Assembly (NCBI RefSeq): GCF_007035645.1
Contig: NZ_AP019632.1
Coordinates: forward strand, 2,852,001 to 2,916,000
Source of the DNA: Enterobacter asburiae
GTDB lineage: Bacteria; Pseudomonadota; Gammaproteobacteria; Enterobacterales; Enterobacteriaceae
Direction of reading: 5' to 3'
Length of the DNA: 64,000 bases
Part shown: in pieces, positions 1-8,949 of the stretch
Position numbering within the stretch: position 1 is the first letter of the stretch
Layout: each line of letters begins with the position of its first letter
Made by a program: the position numbers and the translations under genes
Notes under the pieces: model-generated
The model's database searches: none
What the model was told of the DNA's origin: nothing
What the model saw: only the letters and a program-made list of their open reading frames with translations

Positions 1-15
1 CCCCCCTCACCGCCA
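1..15 (+). tRNA. serX: tRNA-Ser (GGA type), 3' end only
   Basis: The first 15 bases, CCCCCCTCACCGCCA, match the end of the T-arm, the acceptor stem and the encoded CCA of enterobacterial tRNA-Ser(GGA) as I know it from E. coli serX/serW. The rest of the gene lies before the window. In E. coli serX also lies on the far side of the phoH region, which supports the assignment. A terminator hairpin follows at 28-56. The anticodon is not visible here, so the isoacceptor is inferred from family knowledge. Confidence 0.75.
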
Positions 16-27
16 TATTTAAAGAAG

Positions 28-56
28 AGCTCGCATGAAAATGCGGGCTTTTTTTT
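28..56 (+). terminator. Rho-independent terminator of the tRNA-Ser gene
   Basis: A nine-pair stem (AGCTCGCAT with ATGCGGGCT, one G-U pair) with a GAAA loop is followed by eight T. It starts 12 nt after the tRNA CCA end. Confidence 0.85.
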
Positions 57-182
57 CGCATATTGCACGCCTGCGGGGGGATGAGAATCCCCGACCGGGG
101 TTCGACAACTGGCGACAGCCAGTTGGACAGACTGAGAGCGTAGCGAACAGTCTGCCCGCAGGGCGAGCGAAGCGAGTCAATC

Positions 183-238
183 CCCCCCTCACCGCCATAT
201 TTAAAGAAGAGCTCGCATGAAAATGCGGGCTTTTTTTT
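183..238 (+). repeat. Second tRNA-Ser 3' end with duplicated terminator
   Basis: Bases 183-197 repeat the 15-base tRNA 3' end including CCA, and the identical hairpin plus T-run lies at 210-238. There is no tRNA body upstream (the preceding bases are unrelated), so this is not a functional tRNA gene. Confidence 0.85.
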
Positions 239-305
239 CGCATGTTGCACACCTCTGGGGGGATGAGAATCCCCCGGTGCTATATGCAGCCCGGTGCGGC
301 CTAAG

Positions 306-340
306 CCCCTCACCCTGCCCCTCTCCCCAGGAGAGAGGGG
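306..340. repeat. Intergenic palindromic repeat unit
   Basis: An imperfect palindrome made of CCCTCACC..., CCTCTCCCC and GGAGAGAGGGG. A related element lies at 13389-13426. Units of this type are scattered between genes in Enterobacter and Klebsiella genomes. Confidence 0.6.
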
Positions 341-360
341 ATAAAAAGCACAAAAAACAA

Positions 361-379
361 AGCCCGGTTTCCCGGGCCT
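361..379 (-). terminator. phoH terminator
   Basis: The stem GCCCGG/CCGGGC lies 18 bases beyond the phoH stop and is followed on the minus strand by TTTGTTTTTTG, a U-rich tract. Confidence 0.7.
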
Positions 380-396
380 TGAACACAACAGCAAAC

Positions 397-1185
397 TCAA
401 TAATACGCTTGCAGCGTGCGCTGACAGAGCGCTGAACGCACGCAGTCCTCTTTAGTGAAGCGTACCACCCCAATCATCTCATCTTCCTCAAAACGTGACA
501 TGGCGTCGCTCAGCCCGGATTTCACGCCGGATGGCAGGTCACACTGGGTAATATCGCCGTTAACGATAACCGTCACGTTCTCCCCGAGGCGCGTTAAAAA
601 CATCTTCATTTGCGCAGCGGTCACGTTCTGAGCCTCGTCAAGAATGACGACCGCATTTTCAAATGTACGTCCGCGCATATAGGCGAACGGCGCGATTTCC
701 ACCTTGCCAATCTCTGGTCGCAGGCAGTACTGCATAAAGGATGCACCCAGTCGCTTCACCAGCACGTCATAGACGGGCCTGAAGTACGGAGCAAACTTCT
801 CCGAAATATCTCCGGGCAGGAAGCCGAGATCTTCATCAGCCTGCAGTACAGGACGGGTAACAATAATGCGCTCCACATCCTTATGAATCAGCGCTTCCGC
901 CGCTTTGGCTGCACTGATCCAGGTTTTCCCGCATCCGGCTTCACCGGTTGCAAAGATGAGCTGTTTACTCTCGATAGCATTCAGGTAGTGCGCCTGAGCC
1001 TCATTGCGCGCCACAATTGGAGAATTATCACGGCTGTCTCGGGCCATGCCAATTGCTTCTACGCCACTCATCTGCACAAGCGAGGTGACCGATTCTTCTT
1101 CACGCTGTTTATGGCTACGTGAATCCCGTCTCAGCACACGTTTTGCTTCGCGACGAGCTTTGATCACTGCTTTTTGTCTTCCCAT
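397..1185 (-). CDS. phoH: PhoH, phosphate starvation-inducible ATP-binding protein
   Basis: A 262-residue PhoH-family P-loop protein whose cellular role is still poorly defined (an RNA-linked helicase or ATPase has been suggested for the family). Walker A is GEAGCGKT and Walker B is VVILDEAQN; the body is very close to E. coli PhoH. The start at 1185 (MGRQKAVIKA) is chosen because AAGGTG lies 7 bases upstream. The frame stays open to 1461 and would give 354 residues, but that extension has low-complexity, non-conserved-looking content. Transcription probably starts from the Pho-box promoter near 1613, leaving an unusually long leader. Confidence 0.9.
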   Translation of the reverse strand: MGRQKAVIKARREAKRVLRRDSRSHKQREEESVTSLVQMSGVEAIGMARDSRDNSPIVARNEAQAHYLNAIESKQLIFATGEAGCGKTWISAAKAAEALIHKDVERIIVTRPVLQADEDLGFLPGDISEKFAPYFRPVYDVLVKRLGASFMQYCLRPEIGKVEIAPFAYMRGRTFENAVVILDEAQNVTAAQMKMFLTRLGENVTVIVNGDITQCDLPSGVKSGLSDAMSRFEEDEMIGVVRFTKEDCVRSALCQRTLQAYY

Positions 1186-1612
1186 GGATAGCACCTTGAG
1201 TTGTTGGTATTCATCACACGCGCCAGCTTCGGCACGATTATGCGCACGAACATCAGAGGGTTGGCTTCCTTGTAAGCCATTGCTTGCTTTATCGGATAAC
1301 GATACGGAACAGCTACGCGCACCGTTCTGCACGTCGGTCGAATCAGATTCTTGAGGAAGGGGGGAGAATTTAGTGGTGAGGAAATCGCTGCCGGAGTCTG
1401 AGCCTCCGCGCCGGGTGCTGCGGTTGTTATGTTTACCTTGTCCAGTACAGGACGCAACCATTCGCGATCTCCATAGTGATTCAGCATCACTGCCGGGAAC
1501 TACCGCTGTCTTATCTTAAGTACATCAGGAGTTATCATAAATGCAACATTTATTTTACCTGAATGCAACTTTTAAGACTGTCCCTACAGGTGAAATCAGT
1601 CTCATATAGAAA
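1186..1612 (-). other. Long phoH leader region, no separate gene seen
   Basis: About 430 bases between the Pho box and the chosen phoH start. The phoH frame is open through 1461. I see no other gene, terminator or recognisable RNA here. It is either a long 5' UTR or encodes an N-terminal extension from an upstream start. Confidence 0.5.
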
Positions 1613-1631
1613 TATTACAGAAATATAACAG
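1613..1631 (-). promoter_or_regulatory. Pho box upstream of phoH
   Basis: On the minus strand CTGTTATATTTCTGTAATA matches the PhoB consensus CTGTCATAWAWCTGTCAYW at nearly every conserved position, with two CTGT half-sites 11 bases apart. It points toward phoH, which is PhoB-controlled in E. coli. A CTATAT/TATATG sequence a few bases downstream could serve as the -10. Confidence 0.8.
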
Positions 1632-1656
1632 GAGGATAGTCATATGAAAAAATAAT

Positions 1657-1680
1657 GTCCCCGCGAACGGTTGCGGGGAC
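1657..1680 (-). terminator. efe operon terminator
   Basis: The stem GTCCCCGC/GCGGGGAC lies directly after the efeB stop and is followed on the minus strand by ATTATTTTTTC. Confidence 0.8.
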
Positions 1681-1685
1681 AATTA

Positions 1686-2969
1686 TCAGGCTTCAATAAG
1701 ACCTTGAGCGAGGTATGCGTTCCGATCGCGCACGCCCGGCAGGGCAAAGAAATAGCCGCCGCCGATGGGCTTAATGTACTCTTCCAGCGCTTCGCCGTTG
1801 AGCCGCTTCTGCACTGTCAGGAAGCCTTTTTCCAGATCGTGCTGATAGCAGACGAACAGCAGGCCCATATCAAGCTGGCCGGCGTTGGTCACGCCGAGCG
1901 AATAGCTGTAGCCACGACGCATCATCAGGCTGGACTGCGTCTCTTTGGTGCGCGGATTGGCCAGACGAATGTGGCTGTCCAGCGCGATGGTATCGCCATT
2001 GGGATCGCTGGCGTAGTCGGGCACGTCATGCTCGTTCTTCATGCCGAGCGGCGCGCCGCTTTGCTTATCGCGACCAAAGATCGTCTGCTGCTCCTTGAGC
2101 GGCGTGCGGTCCCAGAACTCCACGTGGAACTGGATAATCCGCACCGCCTGATAGCTGCCGCCCACCGCCCACGCCGGTTCGCCCTGATCCGCCGTCACCC
2201 ATACCACGTCTTTCATCAACGCCGCATCGCTGCTGTCCGGGTTGGCCGTACCGTCCTTAAAGCCCAGCAGGTTCACCGGGGTCTCTTTCCCTTTACTGCG
2301 GGCGGCGTGGTCCGAGATAAAACCTTCCCGCTTCCAGCGCACGCTCAGCAGATCCGGCGTGTGCTTGATGATATCGCGCAGGGCGTGGATCACCGTGTCC
2401 TGAGTATTGGCGCAAATCTGCAGGAGCAGGTCGCCATGGCACAGCGCCGCGTCCAGGGAGTCATTCGGGAAACGCGTCATTTTCTGCAGCGCTTTCGGCT
2501 TCTGTTTTGCCAGCCCATAGCGCGCGTCAAACAGCGACTCACCGAGCGAAACGGTAATGGTCAGGTTATCCGGGGCGATAAACGGCCCCAGAATGCCGGA
2601 GTCCATTGGCGGCAGACGCGGGTTCGGCGTATCGGGCGCCGGTCCGCCAGCGGTAAGAAACGCGATGCGCGTCGTCAGCAGGCGGAACAGGCGCTCCAGA
2701 TCGGCTTTATCGCTGGCCAGCGAATCAAAGGCCACCAGCATCATGGACGCCTGCTGCGGCGTCAGGATGCCCGACTGATGCTCGCCAAAAAACGGCTGCG
2801 TCTCCATGCGGGCATTGGGTGACAGCGTGCCGGGCGCGCTCTGCGGTTTCGCCGCATGCGCTACCGGACAGCCACCGGCCAGAGCAAGAGCGCCCCCCAG
2901 CGCCCCTACTCCTTTTAACAATCGACGACGTGAAGGCTCAACCACATCGTTATCGCTATGCTTATTCAT
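1686..2969 (-). CDS. efeB: EfeB, periplasmic deferrochelatase / DyP-type peroxidase
   Basis: A 427-residue haem-containing DyP peroxidase exported by the Tat system, the third component of the acid-induced ferrous iron uptake system EfeUOB; the E. coli protein is reported to release iron from haem. The N-terminus carries the twin-arginine motif PSRRRLLKG, then a hydrophobic stretch and an AHA cleavage site. The family motif GFKDGTANP is present near residue 230, together with the later conserved DyP region. Length agrees with E. coli EfeB (423). It is last in the operon, 5 bases after efeO and followed by a terminator. Confidence 0.95.
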   Translation of the reverse strand: MNKHSDNDVVEPSRRRLLKGVGALGGALALAGGCPVAHAAKPQSAPGTLSPNARMETQPFFGEHQSGILTPQQASMMLVAFDSLASDKADLERLFRLLTTRIAFLTAGGPAPDTPNPRLPPMDSGILGPFIAPDNLTITVSLGESLFDARYGLAKQKPKALQKMTRFPNDSLDAALCHGDLLLQICANTQDTVIHALRDIIKHTPDLLSVRWKREGFISDHAARSKGKETPVNLLGFKDGTANPDSSDAALMKDVVWVTADQGEPAWAVGGSYQAVRIIQFHVEFWDRTPLKEQQTIFGRDKQSGAPLGMKNEHDVPDYASDPNGDTIALDSHIRLANPRTKETQSSLMMRRGYSYSLGVTNAGQLDMGLLFVCYQHDLEKGFLTVQKRLNGEALEEYIKPIGGGYFFALPGVRDRNAYLAQGLIEA

Positions 2970-2974
2970 CGTGC

Positions 2975-4102
2975 TTAGTCCAGACCCAGTACGCCGCGCA
3001 GCAGAGAGAGATCTTCCGCCAGGGCGGTAATCGGGCCTTTCAGCGCGTTACGGTCGGCATCGGTCAGCTTGTCGTAGGTTTCAAACCCGTCTTTGGTACG
3101 GTACTTCGCCAGAATGGTGTCGACTTTTTTGAAGTTGGCATCCACTTTGGCCAGCAGTTCGCCGTTCTCTTTCTGCAGCTGAGGACGCAGCAGGTTAACA
3201 ATTTTCTGCGCGCCGTCGACGTTGGCCTGGAAGTCCCACAGATCGGTATGGCTGTAGCGATCTTCTTCGCCGCTGATTTTGCTCGCGGCCACTTCTTCAA
3301 TCAGACCAGCCGCGCCGCCCACCACTTTTGACGGCGGGAAGGCCAGCTCGCTGATGCGCTTTTGCAGCTCCAGCACGTCGCCGTTCAGCTGCTCGGCGTA
3401 TTTCTCCATCCCTTTGGTAGAGTTGTCGCCAAACAGGGCTTTCTCCAGACGGTGGAAACCGGTGAATTTCGGATCGGCGGCTTTCTGCTCGTAATCGTCT
3501 TCGCGGGCATCAATGCTGCCATCAAGGTCAGAGAACAGTTCGGCAATCGGCTCGATGCGCTCGTAGTGCTGACGGGTTGGCGCATACAGGGATTTCGCTT
3601 TTTCGATGTCACCGGCCTTCACCGCATCGGTAAAGGCTTTGGTTGCCGCCGCCAGGTCCGCCGTTTCTTTCGTGACATAGACTTTATATGCCGTAATCGC
3701 GTCGCCCAGGCTCAGCACCGCAGCGCCTTTCGCCGCATCGGCCGTCGCTTCACCTTTGACGATCAGCTTCCCTTTAGGGTTGGTCAGCAGGCCGCAGGTC
3801 ATCTCATACTCGCCCGGCTGCAGGTTGGCGGTCATCTTCTGGCTGAAGCCAGGGGCGATGTTTTCACGCTCCTCCACCACCAGAACCCCTTTCAGGATCT
3901 CCCACTCCAGCGCTTTCTGGCTGTGGTTCTGAATAATGAACTGGGTTTTGCCGCTGTTCACCGTGAGGGTCATCGGCTCACACTGCTTATCATTAACGGT
4001 GACTTTAACCTGAGGAACATCCGCGCCCCAGGCAGAGAATGAAGAAGCGAATAGCGCGGCAATGCCTGCGCATAACGCACTACGACGGAACTGAATTGCC
4101 AT
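2975..4102 (-). CDS. efeO: EfeO, periplasmic iron-binding component
   Basis: A 375-residue protein, the same length as E. coli EfeO. It begins with a Sec signal peptide ([20 protein letters not shown]), then a cupredoxin-like domain (about 27-115) and a C-terminal M75 peptidase-like domain with the metal-binding HxxE motif in [10 protein letters not shown]. It is thought to bind ferrous or ferric iron in the periplasm and pass it to EfeU. It lies between efeU and efeB in one transcription unit. Confidence 0.95.
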   Translation of the reverse strand: MAIQFRRSALCAGIAALFASSFSAWGADVPQVKVTVNDKQCEPMTLTVNSGKTQFIIQNHSQKALEWEILKGVLVVEERENIAPGFSQKMTANLQPGEYEMTCGLLTNPKGKLIVKGEATADAAKGAAVLSLGDAITAYKVYVTKETADLAAATKAFTDAVKAGDIEKAKSLYAPTRQHYERIEPIAELFSDLDGSIDAREDDYEQKAADPKFTGFHRLEKALFGDNSTKGMEKYAEQLNGDVLELQKRISELAFPPSKVVGGAAGLIEEVAASKISGEEDRYSHTDLWDFQANVDGAQKIVNLLRPQLQKENGELLAKVDANFKKVDTILAKYRTKDGFETYDKLTDADRNALKGPITALAEDLSLLRGVLGLD

Positions 4103-4142
4103 GACTCTTCCCTTTAAAAGTATGTTGTAACTAAATTACACA

Positions 4143-4976
4143 TTACGGCGCAACGCGCGACGCCTGGGTGCCGGTACGCGGCGGCATAGCGAACAGCACC
4201 AGCGCCGGAACCAGATAAATAAAGTACATCGCCACTTCGCTGACGCTCGGCGTTTCCTGATAGCCGAAGATACCTTCGAGCAGTGTGCCGGTCAGAGAGT
4301 GCGTGGAGAGCACGTTGCTGAGATCGAACGCCACGTCCTGGAAATGGTTCCACAGGCCCGCCTCGTGGAAGGCGCGAATCGCCCCTGCCGCCAGCCCAGC
4401 CGCCACCAGCAGAATAAACAGGCTGGTCCACTTGAAGAAGGCGCCCAGGTTCAGGCGAATACCGCCCCAGTAGAGCAGAAAGCCCAGCACAAAGGCGGTT
4501 GCCAGCCCGAGCATCGCGCCAACCGGCGGCCAGATACCGACATCCTGCTGAAACGCCGCCAGCAGGAAGAAAACGGACTCCAGGCCTTCACGCGCGACGG
4601 CAAAAAAGACCATCATGATCAGCGCCCAGCCGTGGTTATTGCCCTTTTGCAGGGCGTTATCCACCGCCTGCTCCAGCTGCACCTTCACGTTACGGGAGAC
4701 TTTACGCATCCAGAACACCATCCACGTGAGGATCACCACCGCAATTACGGCGACGATCCCCTCAAACAGCTCCTGCTCTTTCTGCGGGAACTCCCCGGTG
4801 GTTTCGTTGATGAGGATACCGAGGCCCAGACAGAGTGCCGCGGCAAGGAATACCCCGACCCACATGACGCCAATCCAGCGTCCGCGCTGGGTTCGCTTCA
4901 AATAACTGGCGATGAGGCTCACGATAAGGGCAGCTTCGAGCCCTTCACGTAACATAATGAGAAATGGAACAAACAT
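4143..4976 (-). CDS. efeU: EfeU, ferrous iron permease (intact)
   Basis: A 277-residue inner membrane permease of the oxidase-dependent Fe2+ transporter (Ftr1) family with about seven membrane segments. Both REGLE iron-binding motifs are present (LREGLEAALIV near residue 9 and AREGLESVFF near residue 129). E. coli K-12 carries a frameshifted efeU; this copy is uninterrupted and of full length, so the system should work. It is the first gene of efeUOB, with a Fur box just upstream. Confidence 0.95.
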   Translation of the reverse strand: MFVPFLIMLREGLEAALIVSLIASYLKRTQRGRWIGVMWVGVFLAAALCLGLGILINETTGEFPQKEQELFEGIVAVIAVVILTWMVFWMRKVSRNVKVQLEQAVDNALQKGNNHGWALIMMVFFAVAREGLESVFFLLAAFQQDVGIWPPVGAMLGLATAFVLGFLLYWGGIRLNLGAFFKWTSLFILLVAAGLAAGAIRAFHEAGLWNHFQDVAFDLSNVLSTHSLTGTLLEGIFGYQETPSVSEVAMYFIYLVPALVLFAMPPRTGTQASRVAP

Positions 4977-5033
4977 GCCGACACCTTAAATGTTTATCGC
5001 GGTCAACTGATGCAAAGAAAGGTAAATTCTTGT

Positions 5034-5052
5034 GATAGTGATTATCATTACG
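5034..5052 (-). promoter_or_regulatory. Fur box of the efeUOB operon
   Basis: GATAGTGATTATCATTACG matches the 19-bp Fur consensus GATAATGATAATCATTATC at most positions. It lies 58 bases upstream of efeU, as expected for iron repression of efeUOB. The rest of 4977-5227 serves as the divergent promoter region with the CNT gene; nothing else is recognised there. Confidence 0.8.
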
Positions 5053-5227
5053 GCGGAAAGAAACACAAGCGAAATGTGTGGTGTTTTGATGACGAGTTGT
5101 AAACGCCGAGCCTGGTAATAGTTACATACGTTACGTTCAGGTTTATAAGTTATAACGAAAATGCCCATTTACGCTGGTACGGGGCTGTGGCTAAATATCC
5201 GCCTCAAACACCTGGTGAAAATTAATT

Positions 5228-6412
5228 ATGTTTAAAATTGTCCATTTCCTGCTGGCGCTGGTCATTATTCTCGCGCTTGCCTGGCTGGTAAGTTTCGACC
5301 GCCGAAAAATTCGCATTCGTTATGTTTTACAGCTGATTGTTATTGAAATTGCGCTGGCGTTCTTTTTCCTGCACGCCGAAAGCGGGTTATTCCTGATTAA
5401 ATATGTTTCCGGCTTCTTTGAGTCACTGCTGAAATTTGCTTCGGAAGGGACCAATTTCGTCTTTGGCGGAATGGGGGAAAAAGGGCTGGCGTTCATTTTC
5501 CTCGGCGTGCTTTGCCCGATTATTTTTATTTCCGCACTGATTGGTATTCTTCAGCACTGGCGGATCCTGCCGATTTTTATTCGGGTCATCGGTACGCTGC
5601 TGTCGAAACTGAACGGTATGGGCAAGCTGGAATCCTTTAACGCGGTGAGCTCGCTGATCCTCGGCCAGTCGGAAAACTTCATTGCCTACAAGGGCGTGCT
5701 GGGCGATCTCTCCTCTCGTCGTCTGTTCACCATGGCGGCCACGGCCATGTCGACGGTCTCCCTGTCGATTGTCGGCGCCTATATGACCATGCTCGACGCC
5801 AAATTTGTCGTCGCGGCGCTGATTCTGAACATGTTCAGCACCTTTATTATTCTCTCCGTCATCAACCCGGCGCGCCCGGAAGCGGAACCGGATATCAAGC
5901 TGGAAAAACTGCATGAATCGCAGAGCTTCTTCGAAATGCTCGGCGAGTATATTCTGGCCGGTTTTAAGGTGGCGATGATTATTCTGGCTATGCTGATCGG
6001 CTTTATCGCACTTATTAGCGCCGTTAACGCCCTCTTCTCCAGCGTATTTGGCATGAGCTTCCAGCAGATCCTGGGCTATGTATTTTATCCCCTGGCATGG
6101 CTGGTGGGTATTCCGCTGAGTGATGCCTTAAACGCGGGCAGTATTATGGCGACCAAGCTGGTGGCGAATGAATTTGTGGCGATGATTGAGCTGCAAAAAA
6201 TCGCGCATCAAATGTCCCCGCGCGGGCTGGGCATTTTATCCGTCTTCCTGGTATCCTTCGCGAACTTCGCGTCCATCGGAATTGTGGCCGGGGCGATTAA
6301 GGGCCTGAACGAGCAGCAGGGGAACGTGGTGTCGCGGTTTGGTCTGCGTCTGGTGTACGGCGCGACGCTGGTGAGCCTGCTGTCGGCGAGCTTTGCGGGG
6401 CTGGTGCTTTGA
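5228..6412 (+). CDS. NupC-family (CNT) nucleoside permease
   Basis: A 394-residue concentrative nucleoside transporter of the NupC/NupX/PsuT type, probably importing nucleosides with protons across the inner membrane. Many hydrophobic segments are visible, along with the conserved block [11 protein letters not shown] near residue 155 and the C-terminal [18 protein letters not shown], both typical of CNT proteins. The length fits (NupC is 400). It is divergent from efeU and followed by its own terminator. The exact substrate cannot be read from the sequence; a nucleoside or pseudouridine is likely. Confidence 0.88.
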   Translation: MFKIVHFLLALVIILALAWLVSFDRRKIRIRYVLQLIVIEIALAFFFLHAESGLFLIKYVSGFFESLLKFASEGTNFVFGGMGEKGLAFIFLGVLCPIIFISALIGILQHWRILPIFIRVIGTLLSKLNGMGKLESFNAVSSLILGQSENFIAYKGVLGDLSSRRLFTMAATAMSTVSLSIVGAYMTMLDAKFVVAALILNMFSTFIILSVINPARPEAEPDIKLEKLHESQSFFEMLGEYILAGFKVAMIILAMLIGFIALISAVNALFSSVFGMSFQQILGYVFYPLAWLVGIPLSDALNAGSIMATKLVANEFVAMIELQKIAHQMSPRGLGILSVFLVSFANFASIGIVAGAIKGLNEQQGNVVSRFGLRLVYGATLVSLLSASFAGLVL

Positions 6413-6417
6413 TGCAA

Positions 6418-6450
6418 TACCGGGTGGCGCTTCGCTTACCCGGCCTACAA
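6418..6450. repeat. REP element
   Basis: CCGGGTGGCGCTTCGCTTACCCGGCCTAC, a typical enterobacterial REP palindrome, directly after the permease gene. Confidence 0.8.
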
Positions 6451-6456
6451 AACAAC

Positions 6457-6482
6457 AACGGCGGGATTTCCCGCCGTTTTTA
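6457..6482. terminator. Bidirectional terminator
   Basis: A perfect nine-base stem AACGGCGGG/CCCGCCGTT followed by five T lies between the convergent CNT and DUF3574 genes. Confidence 0.85.
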
Positions 6483-6902
6483 TTAGAACTGCACGCACAC
6501 CGGCTGATCGACGCGCATCACCGACTCCTGCGCGAAGCGAGATTTATAAATTCCGCGTAACGCTTCGATGTTCTTCTCGCTCTGCGCATCCTTACCGTGG
6601 ATCAGCATCAGCGCTTTGCTGGGTTCACGCGCCACTTTCCCGTCGTTCCCCAGCCACTGCCCGCGCGCGTCAAACACCGTTAAGCCATCGCGGAAACGCG
6701 GCGTCACGTCCTGGTCAACAAACTGCTGCCACTCGTTGCTGGTGATCTGCGCCCCGGTAGGACGATTTAAGCCGAAATAGAGCGTGGTTTGCTGCATCTG
6801 GTTATCCGCCTTGCAGGTCTCTACAGCCGCGTGTTGCGATGGCGCCGTGCAGCCAGCGAGCATCAATAGTGCCGCTGCCATTACCCCTGTTTTGATTGTC
6901 AT
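6483..6902 (-). CDS. DUF3574 lipoprotein
   Basis: A 139-residue predicted lipoprotein. The signal peptide ends in a lipobox LMLAGC with Cys at about residue 18, so the mature protein should be membrane-anchored. The body (TLYFGLNRPTGAQITSNEWQQFVD...) matches the DUF3574 family as I know it. No enzymatic function is known to me. It is a single gene between the CNT permease and putP. Confidence 0.75.
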   Translation of the reverse strand: MTIKTGVMAAALLMLAGCTAPSQHAAVETCKADNQMQQTTLYFGLNRPTGAQITSNEWQQFVDQDVTPRFRDGLTVFDARGQWLGNDGKVAREPSKALMLIHGKDAQSEKNIEALRGIYKSRFAQESVMRVDQPVCVQF

Positions 6903-6964
6903 GCTTCGCTATCCTCATTGTTATAAGCACATGGATATCACAGGAAATTACGGATTTTGGCAAG

Positions 6965-6996
6965 AAAAAAGCCGGGTGCGCTTGCGCTCACCCGGC
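6965..6996 (-). terminator. REP-like hairpin serving as putP terminator
   Basis: GCCGGGTGCGC/GCGCTCACCCGGC stem-loop with six T following on the minus strand, 23 bases after the putP stop. Confidence 0.7.
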
Positions 6997-7018
6997 CTGC
7001 ATTGTACAGCGAGAATAA

Positions 7019-8527
7019 TTATTCTGCCTGGAGCTTAGACGGCGGCGCAGTGTGGTAATGCGCGTCGGCTTCAGCAAAGCGTTTCTGCATGGAGGCAGAC
7101 GGGGCTTTACCCAGCAGGCTGAACACCACGATGCCGATGCTGCCGAAGATGAAGCCCGGAATGATTTCGTACAGGCCCAGCCACGCGAATTGTTTCCAGA
7201 CGATAACGGTCAGCGCACCGATAATCATCCCCGCCAGCGCGCCGTTACGGGTCATACGTGACCACATGACGGAGAACAGCACGACCGGACCAAACGCGGC
7301 GCCAAAGCCCGCCCACGCGTAGCTCACCAGGCCCAGCACGCGGTTTTCCGGGTTGGCCGCCAGCGCGATGGCAATCAGCGCCACCAGCAGCACCATAAAG
7401 CGCCCTACCCACACCAGCTCTTTCTGGCTCGCGTTTTTACGCAGGAAGGCTTTGTAGAGGTCTTCGGTGATCGCACTGGAGCAGACCAGCAGCTGGCAGC
7501 TCAGGGTAGACATCACCGCCGCCAGGATTGCGGAGAGCAGAATACCGGCAATCCACGGGTTAAACAGAATTTGCGCCAGCTCGATGAACACGCGCTCGGC
7601 GTTCTGGTTCACCGCGCCCGCCTGCGCCGGGTTGTTGTTGAAGTACGCGATGCCGAAGAAGCCGACCGCACACGCCCCCGCCAGACACAGGATCATCCAC
7701 GTCATGCTGATGCGACGGGCATGAACGATGGTGTGGTGAGAATCCGCCGCCATAAAGCGCGCCAGGATATGCGGCTGACCGAAGTAGCCCAGGCCCCAGC
7801 CCATCAGGGAGACGATGGCCACGAAGTTCAGCCCTTTCAGCATGTCGACGTTTTCGATGCTCTTCTGCTTGATCACTTCCAGCGATTCGCCAAAGCCGCC
7901 AACGGTGAAAATCACAATCACCGGAGTCAGGATCAGGGCGAAGATCATCAGGCTCGCCTGCACGGTATCGGTCCAGCTTACCGCCAGGAACCCGCCCACG
8001 AAGGTATAGAGGATGGTCGCCGCAGCACCGGCCCACAGGGCGGTTTCGTAGCTCATGCCGAAGGTGCTTTCGAACAGACGCGCGCCGGCCACGATGCCGG
8101 AGGCACAGTAAATGGTGAAGAACAGCAGGATAACTACCGCAGAGATAATGCGCAGGATGCGGCTGTTATCTTCAAAACGTCCGGTGAAGTAATCCGGCAG
8201 CGTCAGGGCGTTGTTGTTGGCCTCGGTATGCACGCGCAGACGGCCTGCCACCAGCTTCCAGTTGATCCACGCGCCGACGGTCAGGCCGATGGCGATCCAG
8301 CTTTCAGAGATACCGGAGATGAAAATCGCGCCGGGCAGCCCCATCAGCAGCCAGCCGCTCATGTCGGAGGCGCCCGCAGAGAGTGCGGTCACCATCGGGC
8401 CTAAACTGCGTCCGCCCAGAATGTAGTCGTCAAAGTTCTTTGTAGAACGCCACGCCAAAAACCCTATCAGGATCATGCCAAAAATATAAACGAGAAATGT
8501 CACCAGCATCGGTGTGCTAATAGCCAT
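7019..8527 (-). CDS. putP: PutP, sodium/proline symporter
   Basis: A 502-residue solute:sodium symporter, the same length as E. coli PutP, importing L-proline with Na+. About 13 membrane helices are predicted. The N-terminal region with ALSAGASDMSGWLLMGLPGA, holding residues that bind Na+ and proline in E. coli, is intact. GGAG lies 9 bases before the ATG. The gene diverges from putA across a 422-bp control region with five PutA-type operators, so it is probably repressed by PutA when proline is absent. Confidence 0.97.
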   Translation of the reverse strand: MAISTPMLVTFLVYIFGMILIGFLAWRSTKNFDDYILGGRSLGPMVTALSAGASDMSGWLLMGLPGAIFISGISESWIAIGLTVGAWINWKLVAGRLRVHTEANNNALTLPDYFTGRFEDNSRILRIISAVVILLFFTIYCASGIVAGARLFESTFGMSYETALWAGAAATILYTFVGGFLAVSWTDTVQASLMIFALILTPVIVIFTVGGFGESLEVIKQKSIENVDMLKGLNFVAIVSLMGWGLGYFGQPHILARFMAADSHHTIVHARRISMTWMILCLAGACAVGFFGIAYFNNNPAQAGAVNQNAERVFIELAQILFNPWIAGILLSAILAAVMSTLSCQLLVCSSAITEDLYKAFLRKNASQKELVWVGRFMVLLVALIAIALAANPENRVLGLVSYAWAGFGAAFGPVVLFSVMWSRMTRNGALAGMIIGALTVIVWKQFAWLGLYEIIPGFIFGSIGIVVFSLLGKAPSASMQKRFAEADAHYHTAPPSKLQAE

Positions 8528-8714
8528 TCAAATTCTCCAAAATGTCGAGCGACAACCATCCGGGCTGCCTTGTTATATGATCACCGGAACGAGGTGAATG
8601 TATCTTGTGTTTCGGTTGGGCGCGCTATCCTGCCGTATGCGCCTTCCGCTGACAAACGATTTAACACTGCATTTACATCAATTTCATCCCCGGTTTGATA
8701 CGAGTTTCCTATAG

Positions 8715-8889
8715 GTTGCACTCGCTCACGCTTTTGCGGGTTGCACCTTTGAAAAGTGTTAACTACCGCATAAAACCAGGCCTCCTGCACAAAAGCCAGT
8801 GCGTTTTTCCAGCTAACCATTCGTTAACAATCCATTCATTTTCCGGGTTGCAAACCAGGTCACATTTAACACGGTTGCACAAAGTTGCA
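8715..8889. promoter_or_regulatory. put control region with five GTTGCA operators
   Basis: GTTGCA occurs at 8715-8720, 8740-8745, 8847-8852, 8874-8879 and 8884-8889. This is the hexamer bound by the ribbon-helix-helix domain of PutA, and E. coli also has five operators in this interval. Two sites lie toward putP and three toward putA. Confidence 0.85.
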
Positions 8890-8949
8890 ACATGGTGGAT
8901 ATTTCACGCTATCAACAGAACGCTATTACAGAACAACAGGAGCTTTGGC

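Larger units (their letters stand above)
1..274 (+). repeat. 182-bp tandem repeat built on a tRNA-Ser 3' end
   Basis: Positions 1-92 recur at 183-274, an offset of exactly 182 bp, with only a few mismatches. Each copy starts with the last 15 bases of tRNA-Ser, continues through the same terminator, and ends at a G6-ATGAGAAT-C4/5 palindrome that resembles a tRNA T-arm. The 90 bases between the copies (93-182) hold several short inverted repeats. The arrangement recalls the E. coli tyrT locus, where about 178-bp units each begin with the tRNA 3' end. Confidence 0.85.

Noticed and set aside
1..274. Possible CRISPR-like repeat array
   Set aside because: Only two long units exist, with a tRNA end and a terminator in each; there are no regular short repeats or spacers.
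1186..1461. N-terminal extension of PhoH by 92 codons
   Set aside because: A good ribosome site and the usual protein start are at 1185. The extension lacks conserved-looking content. Left open as a question in the findings.
1644..1655. Mini-gene ATG AAA AAA TAA behind GGAGG on the plus strand, followed by a hairpin
   Set aside because: The hairpin is explained as the efe terminator on the other strand and the GGAGG lies at the edge of the phoH Pho box. There is no evidence for a leader peptide.
1671..2822. A 383-codon plus-strand frame over efeB
   Set aside because: Antisense shadow of a conserved gene, without ribosome site or domain content.
5024..5052. CRP site in the efeU/CNT interval starting with TGTGA
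   Set aside because: The TGTGA is part of the Fur box and lacks a TCACA partner at the right distance.
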